Assembly: GCA_013178295.1 (NCBI GenBank)
Contig: JABLWW010000009.1
Location: 62,001-126,000 of the forward strand
Source of the DNA: Anaerolineae bacterium
GTDB lineage: Bacteria; Chloroflexota; Anaerolineae; Anaerolineales; Anaerolineaceae
DNA length: 64,000 nt
Reading direction: 5' to 3'
Shown here in pieces: positions 14,842-24,239 of this stretch. The position numbers and the translations under genes were made by a program. Within the stretch, counting starts at the first letter, position 1, and each line of letters begins with the position of its first letter. The notes below the pieces were generated by a model. That model was not told where the DNA came from. It searched no databases and was given only the letters and a program-made list of their open reading frames with translations.

Positions 14842-17460
14842 TTAGACTTTAAACTGTGCAACAGCCTGACGCAGCGATTGCGCCATTTCAGCTAAAGACT
14901 GAGCGGAAGCAGTAACTTCCTCAACCTGTGCAGTCATTTCTTCAGCCGCGGCTGATACTTCTTCGATCGCGGCGCTGTTTTCTTCACTGATGCTGGCAAT
15001 ATTTTCGCTTGCTTGCATGACGTCATTTGAATTGGCAGAGAGGCTATCGGTGGCAACTAGATTCTGTTCGACTACGTTGGAGACAGTTTCGATGCTGGCG
15101 CTCAGCTGCCCGGAAACGGTCTGGATTTCCTGTGCGGTGATGTAGGAGACCTCGACGGCTTCATTGACGGTTTTTTGAATGCCAGCAATCAAATTGGCGA
15201 TTTCTTTTGTGGCGATGCTGGAGCGTTCTGCAAGTTTTCGCACTTCATCTGCCACTACGGCAAACCCTTTGCCATGTTCACCAGCGCGTGCGGCTTCAAT
15301 GGCAGCATTGAGCGCCAACAAGTTAGTTTGCGAAGCAATGTCCTCGATTGTCTCAATAATGCTGCCAATTTGCTGGGAGTGTTTTCCTACCTCTGCTATT
15401 TTGTCAGCAGTCTGACTGACTTTCTCTGTAATGCCGCCATGGGATGTTATCTGGCTGGTAACCTTCCCGGCCTGCTCAACGGCTGCTGCCTGGTTACGTG
15501 CGCCCTCTGCCAACTTTAACACAGCTTTATTCATTTGCTCGACAATCTGGGCTGTTTTGGCGGTCGATTCGGTTTGTTGAGAGATGCCTTTTACAATTTG
15601 TTGAATGGTCGTAGCAATTTGTGATGTTGCCATACCCGCCTGGTCTGAGGATTGCGCCAATTGGTCGGTGGATATGGTGAGTTTTTCAGCGTTTTCAATT
15701 ACGTTTTGGATCAGCAGGCGCAGCATGTCGCGCGCTTTAATGAGACTGTCGTTGATGCGAGCAAAGTTTTCCTGTATCTCTTTTGTGTTTTCATCTGCCT
15801 CTGGTAATTGTGCGATTTCAAAGTTCAATGCCCCTTTTGAAAGCTCTTCAAGGCTGGCCGAGAGAAGCTCAACAGCTTTTTCCTGGTAGCGGCTGGCTGC
15901 GAGTAGCTGCGTGATTTCCTGGACAACCTCAATGTGCCCGACTCGTTCTCCTTTTGAGTTCAGAATGTGCGAAGTATCTACTTTGAAGTTGCCGCCTTTC
16001 TGGTTGAAGAACGTTTGGGTGAAATTGCGCCGCAGGCGGGCAATGCCGCAGTTTTCAGTATTGCATATATCCGCATTCCATTCGCTACACTGATGCCCAA
16101 TGACGTCCTGACGTTTCACGCCCAGGAAATTTTCCACCGGGCGGTTGATAAATGTCCAGTTCATGTTCATGTCAGTAACTGAGATTGGCAGGGGGATTGC
16201 GTCCAGCAGGGCTTCAAACCAGACGATTTTTTCAAGCATAAAGTGTATTGTCGCGTCGAGCGCCTGCCCGATTTGCCCAATTTCATCGCGCCGGCGGAGG
16301 ATTTTGTTCTTTTGTTTTTCGTCCAGTGTCCAACGCAGGTCACCCGTTGCAATCACACTCGTCGCTAACGTCAGAGATTCGAGGGCGTTAATACGCGACC
16401 CGATGACAAAATATCCCAAAGCCCCCAGAATGAAAGCTATTACCAGGGATATTAGGATGCCCGTTATCATATTTTCGCGAGTAGCGCGGTGTATCTCGCT
16501 GAGATCCTGGTTGAGAATCAGACTCCAGCCTAGAAAATCGCCGAGAACACCACCTAGTTTGTTATGGGCTAAAAGGGAGGGGTTGCCTTGAAGATCGGTT
16601 AATTTGTCGCTCCAGGGCTGGCTGCTGATGGCAAACTCGGCAAGCCATTGTGGTGCGGGCTGCATTAGCATCTCATCTGAACGTGCAAAAAGGATTGTTC
16701 CTGCCTTGTCAAGGAGGATGACGTCTCCAGTCTCTCCCAGACTTATCCTGGAGAGCGTGTCAAAAATAGCTGAAATGTTAACAGTTCCTCTCAGAATGCC
16801 TATCAGAGCGCCGTTTTCATCTCGAATAGGAACGCCGATGTTGATGGCGTAAGTTTGTGCCGACTCATCATACGTAACATCATCAACGAAGGTAGTTCCC
16901 TGACCAGCGTAGTAAGTGGATTTCCACCAGTCTTCATCCGCCTGTAGGAAATCACCAGTTCGCTCGCTCATTGCGATGTTCAACCCGCGAAGGTCGGTTA
17001 CAAAGACCTCGACTTCTTCAGGGAAATTTTTTGTAAAGGCTCTCAAATAGTCACTGACAGGATTTTCCTGAACACTCTTAACGAGCGCTTCAGCTTCAGG
17101 TGCTTTGTCTTCCCATGCTTTGTCATAGGCGGCTATTTGCTCTTCTGACAATGAGGCATTTTTCTGATTGGCGTTTTTAACGGCTTCGGTGATCGTGGGG
17201 GAAATGGCAAGCACTTCAAGATTTCTTGCGTGTTTTTCGATTGAGTCAGTGATTCCGGATAGGAGGATTGTGCTTAATTGAAGCATATTCTCTGCCGCCG
17301 TTTTGGTGGAAAACCTTGTGTTGCTCACACCGTTATAGGCTGTGAGGATAACGACAGTCAAAATAATGGCCAGCAGTATCGCTCCAGCAAGTTGAGTCTT
17401 AAGCCCAATACCCCGCTTATTTTTTTGAGATGCTGAGTTTTCGGGTGTCTTTGGAGACAT
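14842..17460 (-). CDS. Methyl-accepting chemotaxis protein with dCache and PAS domains
   Basis: Membrane chemoreceptor of 872 residues. A transmembrane helix lies at about 24-44, followed by a periplasmic dCache-type sensor (about 50-325), a second helix (about 335-355), HAMP, and a cytoplasmic PAS domain (about 415-525). That PAS carries three closely set cysteines (458, 466, 471; [19 protein letters not shown]). The C-terminal signalling hairpin has the invariant tip around [20 protein letters not shown] and flanking Glu/Gln methylation regions. AAGGAGAAG precedes the ATG. No che or flagellar genes are in the window, so it is an orphan receptor here. It may control chemotaxis, type IV pilus motility or another CheA pathway encoded elsewhere. 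Confidence 0.93.
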   Translation of the reverse strand: MSPKTPENSASQKNKRGIGLKTQLAGAILLAIILTVVILTAYNGVSNTRFSTKTAAENMLQLSTILLSGITDSIEKHARNLEVLAISPTITEAVKNANQKNASLSEEQIAAYDKAWEDKAPEAEALVKSVQENPVSDYLRAFTKNFPEEVEVFVTDLRGLNIAMSERTGDFLQADEDWWKSTYYAGQGTTFVDDVTYDESAQTYAINIGVPIRDENGALIGILRGTVNISAIFDTLSRISLGETGDVILLDKAGTILFARSDEMLMQPAPQWLAEFAISSQPWSDKLTDLQGNPSLLAHNKLGGVLGDFLGWSLILNQDLSEIHRATRENMITGILISLVIAFILGALGYFVIGSRINALESLTLATSVIATGDLRWTLDEKQKNKILRRRDEIGQIGQALDATIHFMLEKIVWFEALLDAIPLPISVTDMNMNWTFINRPVENFLGVKRQDVIGHQCSEWNADICNTENCGIARLRRNFTQTFFNQKGGNFKVDTSHILNSKGERVGHIEVVQEITQLLAASRYQEKAVELLSASLEELSKGALNFEIAQLPEADENTKEIQENFARINDSLIKARDMLRLLIQNVIENAEKLTISTDQLAQSSDQAGMATSQIATTIQQIVKGISQQTESTAKTAQIVEQMNKAVLKLAEGARNQAAAVEQAGKVTSQITSHGGITEKVSQTADKIAEVGKHSQQIGSIIETIEDIASQTNLLALNAAIEAARAGEHGKGFAVVADEVRKLAERSSIATKEIANLIAGIQKTVNEAVEVSYITAQEIQTVSGQLSASIETVSNVVEQNLVATDSLSANSNDVMQASENIASISEENSAAIEEVSAAAEEMTAQVEEVTASAQSLAEMAQSLRQAVAQFKV

Positions 17461-17487
17461 TGTATTCTTCTCCTTTCTTTTCTTTGC

Positions 17488-17509
17488 TACAGATAATTGT
17501 TTATCTGTA
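17488..17509 (-). repeat. 9-bp inverted repeat at the chemoreceptor transcript start
   Basis: Arms TACAGATAA (17488-17496) and TTATCTGTA (17501-17509) around a 4-nt loop. On the minus strand it begins at about +1 of the transcript predicted from the promoter at 17517-17544, and lies upstream of the ribosome site. It could be an operator or a 5'-end stem-loop. Confidence 0.6.
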
Positions 17510-17516
17510 ATTATAG

Positions 17517-17544
17517 ATTATAGGTATTGTGTCTTAAAAAGCAA
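17517..17544 (-). promoter_or_regulatory. Promoter of the chemoreceptor gene
   Basis: On the minus strand: TTGCTT (17539-17544), a 16-nt spacer and TATAAT (17517-17522). The predicted start of transcription is near 17510. Confidence 0.6.
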
Positions 17545-17556
17545 TTTTTTCGGGGA

Positions 17557-17925
17557 TCAGCAACCCTGCTGTGGTTTGATGCGGTAAACCCAGTGGGCAA
17601 GAAAGAGCGACCCCAGCAGGATGAGCGGAAATGCGGCGGTGAAAATAGATGCCAAAGAAAAGCGCCCTAAAATTATTCTGGCAATGAGCAAGACCCCTAG
17701 CGCAATGAAGAGCAAGCCACCAATGATTTCCCTACGCCAGGCAATTGCCAGAACTGCCATGAGGATAAGAACAGGCACCATGCGAATAGCAAATGCCGTC
17801 AGGGCGCGCCAGAATGTGTATCCCTGGTTGAAAGTGTTCAGTGCCAGCAGGCTGATAAAAAGTATTTCCAATATGCCCAGCAGTCTAGGTATCCAGAATA
17901 GCAAACGCTCGATGGGCTTTTTCAT
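17557..17925 (-). CDS. Small four-helix membrane protein
   Basis: Hypothetical membrane protein of 122 residues with about four hydrophobic helices (RLLGILEILFISLLAL, MVPVLILMAVLAIAW, GGLLFIALGVLLIARIIL, AAFPLILLGSLFLAHWVY). It has no charged catalytic signature. It resembles small integral membrane proteins often annotated DUF7670, but I am not certain of that assignment. It lies upstream of the chemoreceptor gene on the same strand, 96 bp away, with the chemoreceptor promoter between them, so the two need not be linked in function. Confidence 0.7.
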   Translation of the reverse strand: MKKPIERLLFWIPRLLGILEILFISLLALNTFNQGYTFWRALTAFAIRMVPVLILMAVLAIAWRREIIGGLLFIALGVLLIARIILGRFSLASIFTAAFPLILLGSLFLAHWVYRIKPQQGC

Positions 17926-18052
17926 GGTATAAACGGAATCGCTTTGGTAAGTGTATTTTCAACCAGCAAATGGTTATTAAGCTCTATATATCATTTTACC
18001 CTAAACCCCATCCTGCGTTGGTACCCCTGTTATTGACGGTGAATTCCATTTT

Positions 18053-20428
18053 ATGAAGCTTAAAACGTCTGGCTTGTCGGTGATAAGTTTGGCTGTCGGT
18101 TTATTGATGGCTTACTCAGTAGCCGTACATTATTTCGTTTGGTTTTCTCGCCCCCGAACGGAAAAAATTGGTATTTTGCTGATCTGTGTTTTGGTCTGCG
18201 TTGTCGCAGTCAGCTTAGTGTTGTGGGCATTATTGCGTTGTCTGTCGGTTGGGTGGATATCGCGAGGGGTTTTAGGGCTTTCTCTACTGTTTTCTTTTGT
18301 CCTCACCCTGTTTTGGTTGCGCAATTATGCGTTTGTACCTTTTCAAACCAATCATAAACTTGTCATTTATCCAATAAGTACACAGCGGGTTGAGCGATCC
18401 GGAGAAGCCCAAGTTGAGTTGCGGGGGATCTTTTTACCGAATGGGCAGCAGGTAAACCGGCAGGATATTACACTAACTGGGCGCTATTTCGAAAATGGGG
18501 GTGTCATTTTACTGATTGGTGAGGATTCTGCGACGTATTACCAGGCGGAATTTTTGGGGGACATGTCGGTTGAGTTGCGCAGTGGGCCAGTGTTTGATGC
18601 TGCATTGATTGAATGGGATGGGGCGCGGAAAAAGGTAGATGTGTTTTCCGAAACCGACGGTATTCGAAAAATACAGCTTTCAGGCAAGTCTTTTGGTGAC
18701 CCTAGATTGCCATGGCGCGTATTGGCTTATATGTTGTATGTTGCCGATTTTGTTGTGGTGTTTTTTGCGTTTGGAATTGTTGTTTTTGTGATATGTGCCT
18801 GGGGTATAAAAATATATCACAGGGATGGCCTGTTTTGGCCTGTTTTTAGCTTTCTGATTGTTGCCGCAGCTGGTATATCGAAAGCACTGGCGCCTACCGG
18901 TTCGTGGGTAACCAGGATTCTTGGTGCAGAATTTTGGTATACCAACGACCCTGAAGGGGCTTATTTTGGCTCCGCAATGCATTTATTTGGTCCTGAACGA
19001 TACCCACCGTTTGCTGGACATCCGGGTCTTCCATTGCAGTTGCTTTTGTATGTGTGTTCAAGAGTTTTTTATGGGGCAAATGTATTCCGGGGTGCTACAG
19101 TGTCTGTGGATGAATTTATTGCCAGACATCAGTCCGATTTTTTTGTTTTCTGTAGTAGCGTCTTAGGATTTATTTTAGTTTTGGGCCTTTATTTGCTATA
19201 TCTCCTGACGTTGGATTTGACAGCGAGTAAAACAACAGCTCGTCTTTCGTCTGTTGCGTATGCCACCTCCTTTCCCGTATTATTTTTTATAAGCCGAATC
19301 TCGGTTGAGTACTTGATGGTTTTGTTTTATCTTGGGGCGTTGCTTGCCGTCTGGAGGGCTGAGCGTGAAGCCGGGTTGAAAAATTACCGACGGGCTTTTA
19401 TCTATATTATCTTGGCGAGTCTATCAGCCGTCAGTGCTCTATTCACGAAGATACAAATATTGGGTTTATTTCCGGCGTATTTAATAATGCAAATCGTTTT
19501 TGATAGATCATGCGACGACACCAAAGTTCCGATGAAAATGCGAGGAATTGGAGTTGCCTTGTTTGTAGTTTTTGCTTTGTTTTTTTCGTGGCTCTTTGTT
19601 CAAAAGGTGGATGTGAACTCTTTTTCGGCATATTGGGTAACCTATGGTGGGTTAGAGCATGCGGACTCTTTGGGTCTGATGGGCAAGCTTTCTTTTGTTC
19701 TTCGCAGTGGGCTGGACAACTTTTCCACTTTTCTATGCCAAAATTTGTTTCTCGAGTGTGTTCTTGGAAATATATGGTGCATTTCTAAAGTTGCTTCTCT
19801 CTCAGAATATGCTTATTTTGTGATGGCAGCAATTGGCTTGGTGTTATATCTTCGCAATAAACCTCGCCATCGCTCACGAACGATCTGGTTGTTGGGGTAT
19901 CTGTTGGTTACTATGCCAATACTGTTTTATCGTCTTGTTTTTCATTACTGGTTTATTCATCTTGTGGTTGCGGCAGTATTTGTTGGGTATGCTGTGAATG
20001 TCCTTTTTTCATCACTATTCAGATTTTTTAAATGGAAAATAGATGTTTTTCCAGTCGCGCTTGCGGGAGTGTTGGTTGTGCATCTTATGGCGATTTTGTT
20101 TTTTGTTGACGGGAAATATTTTGACACCCAGTACTATCGAAAGCATGTTTCTCCTTACAAGATGGTGGTCTCTTCGCTTGGGGAAAGTGAGAAGTTTGGG
20201 CTGTTGTATGATGGGCGTGTTAGCTCGCCAAGCACATTTGACTATCATGGGGTTTATGAGGTGTATACGCCGCCCAATTTGCCGATCCAAAAAGCGTTGA
20301 ATGACATATACGTTGCGATATCAATCGAGGATAGCATGATTGATTCTTGCACCGAAGCCGCAAAACAGGGAGTAGATGTGCTTTTAGATACACGCGAAAC
20401 GCCTGCAAAGGTGATACATTGTCGCTGA
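18053..20428 (+). CDS. Large polytopic membrane protein, probable GT39-like glycosyltransferase
   Basis: Membrane protein of 791 residues. Two to three N-terminal helices are followed by an extracytoplasmic beta-rich segment (about 110-215), then about nine or more further helices. The loop after a central helix (TNDPEGAYFGSAMHLFGPE, RYPPFAGHPGLPLQLLLY) is where GT-C enzymes such as ArnT/PMT carry their acidic catalytic residue, here the Asp-Pro-Glu. Such enzymes transfer sugar from a polyprenyl-phosphate donor to protein or lipid on the outer face. The soluble insert near the N-terminus is unusual. No ribosome site is seen before the ATG, and the next gene, uvrA, has its own promoter. The transferase role is inferred from topology. 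Confidence 0.65.
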   Translation: MKLKTSGLSVISLAVGLLMAYSVAVHYFVWFSRPRTEKIGILLICVLVCVVAVSLVLWALLRCLSVGWISRGVLGLSLLFSFVLTLFWLRNYAFVPFQTNHKLVIYPISTQRVERSGEAQVELRGIFLPNGQQVNRQDITLTGRYFENGGVILLIGEDSATYYQAEFLGDMSVELRSGPVFDAALIEWDGARKKVDVFSETDGIRKIQLSGKSFGDPRLPWRVLAYMLYVADFVVVFFAFGIVVFVICAWGIKIYHRDGLFWPVFSFLIVAAAGISKALAPTGSWVTRILGAEFWYTNDPEGAYFGSAMHLFGPERYPPFAGHPGLPLQLLLYVCSRVFYGANVFRGATVSVDEFIARHQSDFFVFCSSVLGFILVLGLYLLYLLTLDLTASKTTARLSSVAYATSFPVLFFISRISVEYLMVLFYLGALLAVWRAEREAGLKNYRRAFIYIILASLSAVSALFTKIQILGLFPAYLIMQIVFDRSCDDTKVPMKMRGIGVALFVVFALFFSWLFVQKVDVNSFSAYWVTYGGLEHADSLGLMGKLSFVLRSGLDNFSTFLCQNLFLECVLGNIWCISKVASLSEYAYFVMAAIGLVLYLRNKPRHRSRTIWLLGYLLVTMPILFYRLVFHYWFIHLVVAAVFVGYAVNVLFSSLFRFFKWKIDVFPVALAGVLVVHLMAILFFVDGKYFDTQYYRKHVSPYKMVVSSLGESEKFGLLYDGRVSSPSTFDYHGVYEVYTPPNLPIQKALNDIYVAISIEDSMIDSCTEAAKQGVDVLLDTRETPAKVIHCR

Positions 20429-20437
20429 TTTGCATTT

Positions 20438-20464
20438 TTGAGCCGGTTGCCAATTTGGTATAAT
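20438..20464 (+). promoter_or_regulatory. uvrA promoter (extended -10)
   Basis: TATAAT (20459-20464) with an upstream TG, giving TGGTATAAT (20456-20464). A weak TTGAGC (20438-20443) lies 15 nt upstream. The predicted leader is about 33 nt. No LexA-type box of a kind I could recognise is present. Confidence 0.5.
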
Positions 20465-20503
20465 TCACAAGTTATCTCAAAAACATCTTTATCAGGTTGA
20501 AAC

Positions 20504-23398
20504 ATGTTTCAGAATGTAATACGTGTGGTTGGCGCCCGGCAGAACAATTTAAAAAATATCACGGTGGAGATTCCTCGTGATAAGCTGGTCGTTATTACGG
20601 GGCTCTCAGGGTCAGGGAAATCTTCTCTGGCGTTTGATACCATTTTTGCAGAAGGTCAGCGGCGCTATGTGGAATCCTTGTCGGCTTATGCACGCCAGTT
20701 TCTTGGACAGATGGATAAGCCTGATGTGGATTACATTGAAGGTCTTTCTCCTGCCGTTTCGATTGATCAGAAGGCAACATCCCATAACCCTCGCTCTACG
20801 GTTGGAACGGTTACCGAAATATATGACTATTTGAGATTGCTGTTTGCCAGGGTGGGTGTTCCGCATTGCCCTGTGTGCGGTCGCGAAGTTGTTCGCCAGT
20901 CGGCGCAGGAAATTGTGGATGCATTGGAAAAACTGCCCGAAGGGACGCGTTTATTGGTTTTGGCGCCACTTGTCCGGGGAAGGAAGGGGACATATCAAAA
21001 CGTTTTTGATGAGATTCGCAAGGCGGGTTTTGTGCGGGTGCGCGTTGATGGAAAATTGTACAATCTTGATGATGAAGAAATTGTCCTTGACCGCTATAAA
21101 ATTCACACAATTGAGGCTGTTGTTGACCGTTTGGTGTTGACAGGTTTTGCTTCCGGGCAAGATGAAACGGATATCAAAGCGGCACGCTCGAGGCTGGCAG
21201 ATTCTGTTGAGACAGCCTTAAAACTGGGTGAGGGCTATCTCACCGTGCAAATTCTTTCGGAGGAAAATCCCACCGATTTGCTCTTTTCTGAACATTTGGC
21301 GTGTCCCGAACATGGTGTCAGCCTGACCGAGATTGAACCGCGTACATTTTCGTTTAATACACCGCATGGTGCTTGCCCAGATTGTCAGGGGCTGGGTAGC
21401 CGTTTAGAGATTGATCCTGATCTATTGATCCCGGATGCAGAACGCTCTTTATGTGAGGGGGCTATTGTGGCTGCGGAATGGAGCACCGGGCGTGAGCAGA
21501 ACGGGTATTACTGGCAAATGCTCGAGGCGACAGCTAAAGCTTATCATATTGACCTGGAGACGCCGGTTAATCAGTTGCCTAAAGAAAAACTGGATATTAT
21601 CCTGTATGGAACTGGTGGCAAAGAGGTTAAAGTCCATTTTCATGGGCGCAATGAGCGTCAGACGACGGTGAACGTTGCCTTTGAGGGGGTGATACCTAAT
21701 CTGGAAAGGCGTTATCGTGAAACCAATTCAGATTACATTCGCAGCAAGATCAGTGAGTATATGAGTGATCGCCCATGTCCAACATGTAACGGCACTCGCT
21801 TGCGCAAAGAGGTTTTGGCGGTTACTGTGGATGGGCATAATATTGTGGAAGTTACGGAATGGCCTGTTGCAAAGACGCTGGATTGGGTTAACCGTTTAAT
21901 GGAAGGCGAAGTCTTAACTCAACGTCAGCGATTGATCTCTGACCGAATACTCAAAGAGATTGCTGCGCGGCTTGGCTTTCTGGTCAATGTTGGTCTGGAT
22001 TATCTGACGTTAATTCGCTCTGCGGCTACACTTTCAGGCGGTGAAGCGCAGCGTATCCGTTTGGCTACGCAAATTGGGTCAAAGCTGATGGGGGTATTGT
22101 ATGTGCTTGATGAGCCTTCGATTGGGCTGCATCCGCGTGATAATGACCGCCTTTTGAGAACGTTGATGGGGTTGCGTGATCTGGGCAACACGGTTTTGAT
22201 TGTTGAGCATGATGAAAGCACCATTCGTGCTGCGGATTGGGTGATTGACCTTGGTCCTGGTGCGGGGGAGCATGGCGGCTATCTGGTGGCTGAGGGTCCG
22301 GTAGATGCTATTCTCTCGAATTCTCAGTCTCTCACGGGTGCCTATTTGTCTGGGCGGCTTTCGGTTCCGCTTCCTTCTCGACGCAGGACAGGAAATGGGA
22401 AGAAGCTGAAGATTATTGGCGCACGCGCCAATAATCTCAAGAGTGTGAATGTAGAAATCCCTTTGGGGATGTTCGTATGCATTACAGGCGTTTCCGGTTC
22501 AGGAAAGTCCACCTTGATGGTGGACGTGTTGTACAGTGCATTGGCGCGTGAACTGCACGGGGCACACATGCTGCCGGGAGAATATGACCGTATCGAGGGG
22601 ATTGAATACATTGATAAAGTAGTTAATATTGATCAATCTCCAATTGGACGAACGCCGAGATCAAACCCTGGTACCTATACGGGCGTTTTTGATGAAATAC
22701 GAAAGTTATTTGCAGAGCTTCCAGAAAGCAAAATGCGAGGGTATAAAGCGGGGCGTTTCTCCTTCAATGTTCACGGTGGTAGGTGTGAAGCTTGCCAGGG
22801 GCAGGGTCAGCTGAGAATAGAGATGCAGTTCCTGCCGGATGTGTATGTCCCTTGTGATGTTTGCCATGGGGCAAGGTTTAATCGTGAGACTTTGCAAGTA
22901 CGGTTTAAAGGGCTTTCCATTGCAGATATTTTGGATACGACCGTTGAGGCTGGTATTGAGTTGTTTGGGGCATTTCCGGCAATTGTCAATAAGTTAAACA
23001 CGTTGAATGAGGTGGGTTTGGGGTATGTCCGTATAGGACAGCCGGCGCCAACGCTATCAGGTGGAGAGGCGCAGCGTGTGAAACTGGCACGTGAACTTTC
23101 GCGGCGGGCGACCGGAAAGACACTATATGTGCTGGATGAACCTTCAGTTGGTCTTCACGCGGCGGATGTCCACAAGTTAATAGAAGTTCTGCAGCGGCTT
23201 GTTGAGGCGGGGAATACGGTACTTATTATTGAGCACAATCTGGATATTATCAAAGTGGCTGATTATATTATTGATCTGGGCCCTGAAGGGGGGGATCGCG
23301 GGGGCGAGGTTATTGCTACTGGCTCCCCTGAGGCAATTGCAGAAATAGAAGGTTCATTTACTGGGCAGTTCTTGAAAGCACATTTGCAGGATATATGA
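20504..23398 (+). CDS. uvrA: UvrABC excinuclease subunit A
   Basis: Damage-recognition ATPase of nucleotide excision repair, 964 residues, slightly longer than usual. Two ABC modules are present, each with Walker A (GLSGSGKSS about 32-40; GVSGSGKST in the second half), signature ([13 protein letters not shown] and [13 protein letters not shown]) and Walker B ([14 protein letters not shown] and [14 protein letters not shown]). Zinc modules appear as CPVC, CPEHG, CPDCQG, CPTCNG and CEACQG/CDVCHG. The UvrB-binding region follows the first zinc pair. The DNA at the start of the second ABC module (22410-22437) forms a perfect 13-bp inverted repeat. It is followed at 60 bp by a LysM gene of unrelated function. 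Confidence 0.98.
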   Translation: MFQNVIRVVGARQNNLKNITVEIPRDKLVVITGLSGSGKSSLAFDTIFAEGQRRYVESLSAYARQFLGQMDKPDVDYIEGLSPAVSIDQKATSHNPRSTVGTVTEIYDYLRLLFARVGVPHCPVCGREVVRQSAQEIVDALEKLPEGTRLLVLAPLVRGRKGTYQNVFDEIRKAGFVRVRVDGKLYNLDDEEIVLDRYKIHTIEAVVDRLVLTGFASGQDETDIKAARSRLADSVETALKLGEGYLTVQILSEENPTDLLFSEHLACPEHGVSLTEIEPRTFSFNTPHGACPDCQGLGSRLEIDPDLLIPDAERSLCEGAIVAAEWSTGREQNGYYWQMLEATAKAYHIDLETPVNQLPKEKLDIILYGTGGKEVKVHFHGRNERQTTVNVAFEGVIPNLERRYRETNSDYIRSKISEYMSDRPCPTCNGTRLRKEVLAVTVDGHNIVEVTEWPVAKTLDWVNRLMEGEVLTQRQRLISDRILKEIAARLGFLVNVGLDYLTLIRSAATLSGGEAQRIRLATQIGSKLMGVLYVLDEPSIGLHPRDNDRLLRTLMGLRDLGNTVLIVEHDESTIRAADWVIDLGPGAGEHGGYLVAEGPVDAILSNSQSLTGAYLSGRLSVPLPSRRRTGNGKKLKIIGARANNLKSVNVEIPLGMFVCITGVSGSGKSTLMVDVLYSALARELHGAHMLPGEYDRIEGIEYIDKVVNIDQSPIGRTPRSNPGTYTGVFDEIRKLFAELPESKMRGYKAGRFSFNVHGGRCEACQGQGQLRIEMQFLPDVYVPCDVCHGARFNRETLQVRFKGLSIADILDTTVEAGIELFGAFPAIVNKLNTLNEVGLGYVRIGQPAPTLSGGEAQRVKLARELSRRATGKTLYVLDEPSVGLHAADVHKLIEVLQRLVEAGNTVLIIEHNLDIIKVADYIIDLGPEGGDRGGEVIATGSPEAIAEIEGSFTGQFLKAHLQDI
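22410..22437. repeat. 13-bp perfect inverted repeat inside uvrA
   Basis: Arms 22410-22422 and 22425-22437 with a 2-nt centre. It encodes the [12 protein letters not shown] start of the second ABC module. It is fully coding and could fold as a stem-loop in DNA or mRNA. Confidence 0.8.
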
Positions 23399-23457
23399 TA
23401 GAATAATTTAGGAAAGGATAATAGATATCCTGATTGAAAGGATGTTCCTTAGCTCCT

Positions 23458-24189
23458 ATGGCGAAAAAAGAATCCCCCCAGAATGTGATTCAGTCATATC
23501 AGCGCAAACAACAAATTATGCCGTTTGTGATAGGAAGTTTGGCGGTTCTGTTTGTGGTGATTGGCATCATTCTTCTTGTGGTCTGGTTTGTTGGGGAAGA
23601 TAGCCCTATCTCTTCGTGGTTTCCGACTGAGACACCGACCTCTACCCTCACTTTTACCGCGACGCCCGAGACCCCCACCTCCACCCCCACAGAAACCCCT
23701 ACAGAAACGCCGTCGCCTACGGTTACTGAGACGCCTACCCCCTCTGGTCCGTTTCTTTATACTGTCAAGGAAGGGGATACCTGCTGGGATATCGCGGTGA
23801 ACTTTAAAGTAGAGCTTCCTGTTTTACTGGCAATCAACAATTTCGTGGGATGCCCTATCAAACCTGGAGATACCATTCGCATTCCTGCGCCTGATACGCA
23901 GCTTCCAACAGATACCCCAATCCCCACTGGGTTGCCGCGGGGCACCAAGCTGGAATATGTTGTGCGGAGTGGAGACACGATTGCCAGCATTGCTTCCAAG
24001 TTTAATGCAAAGGTTGACACGATCCTCAAAGATAACAAGATTACGGATGCCAATAAGATCGAAGTTGGGCAGAAGTTGATTATCCGGGTGAATGAGGTTA
24101 CCCCTACTAATACCCTTGCTCCAACTTCTACGGCGCCAGTTGGAGAAAACGCAACGCCGCTGCCGCCTCCTGCAGGTTCGGTTTCGTAG
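23458..24189 (+). CDS. Membrane-anchored protein with two LysM domains
   Basis: Envelope protein of 243 residues. A short basic cytoplasmic tail is followed by one transmembrane helix (about 24-45, VIGSLAVLFVVIGIILLVVW), then a Thr/Pro linker (about 55-95) with repeated TPTET-like units. Two LysM modules follow: FLYTVKEGDTCWDIAVNF (about 100-145) and LEYVVRSGDTIASIASKF (about 160-210). The tail is Thr/Pro-rich. LysM domains bind N-acetylglucosamine glycans such as peptidoglycan. No enzymatic domain is attached, so it is a wall-binding anchor or scaffold. The ATG at 23458 is preferred; a TTG at 23434 is possible. It neighbours the surface-protein gene string on the opposite strand. Confidence 0.87.
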   Translation: MAKKESPQNVIQSYQRKQQIMPFVIGSLAVLFVVIGIILLVVWFVGEDSPISSWFPTETPTSTLTFTATPETPTSTPTETPTETPSPTVTETPTPSGPFLYTVKEGDTCWDIAVNFKVELPVLLAINNFVGCPIKPGDTIRIPAPDTQLPTDTPIPTGLPRGTKLEYVVRSGDTIASIASKFNAKVDTILKDNKITDANKIEVGQKLIIRVNEVTPTNTLAPTSTAPVGENATPLPPPAGSVS

Positions 24190-24239
24190 CCTGTGCAATT
24201 GGTGGAGCAGAGAAATACATAGACAAGTTGGAAAAGGAT

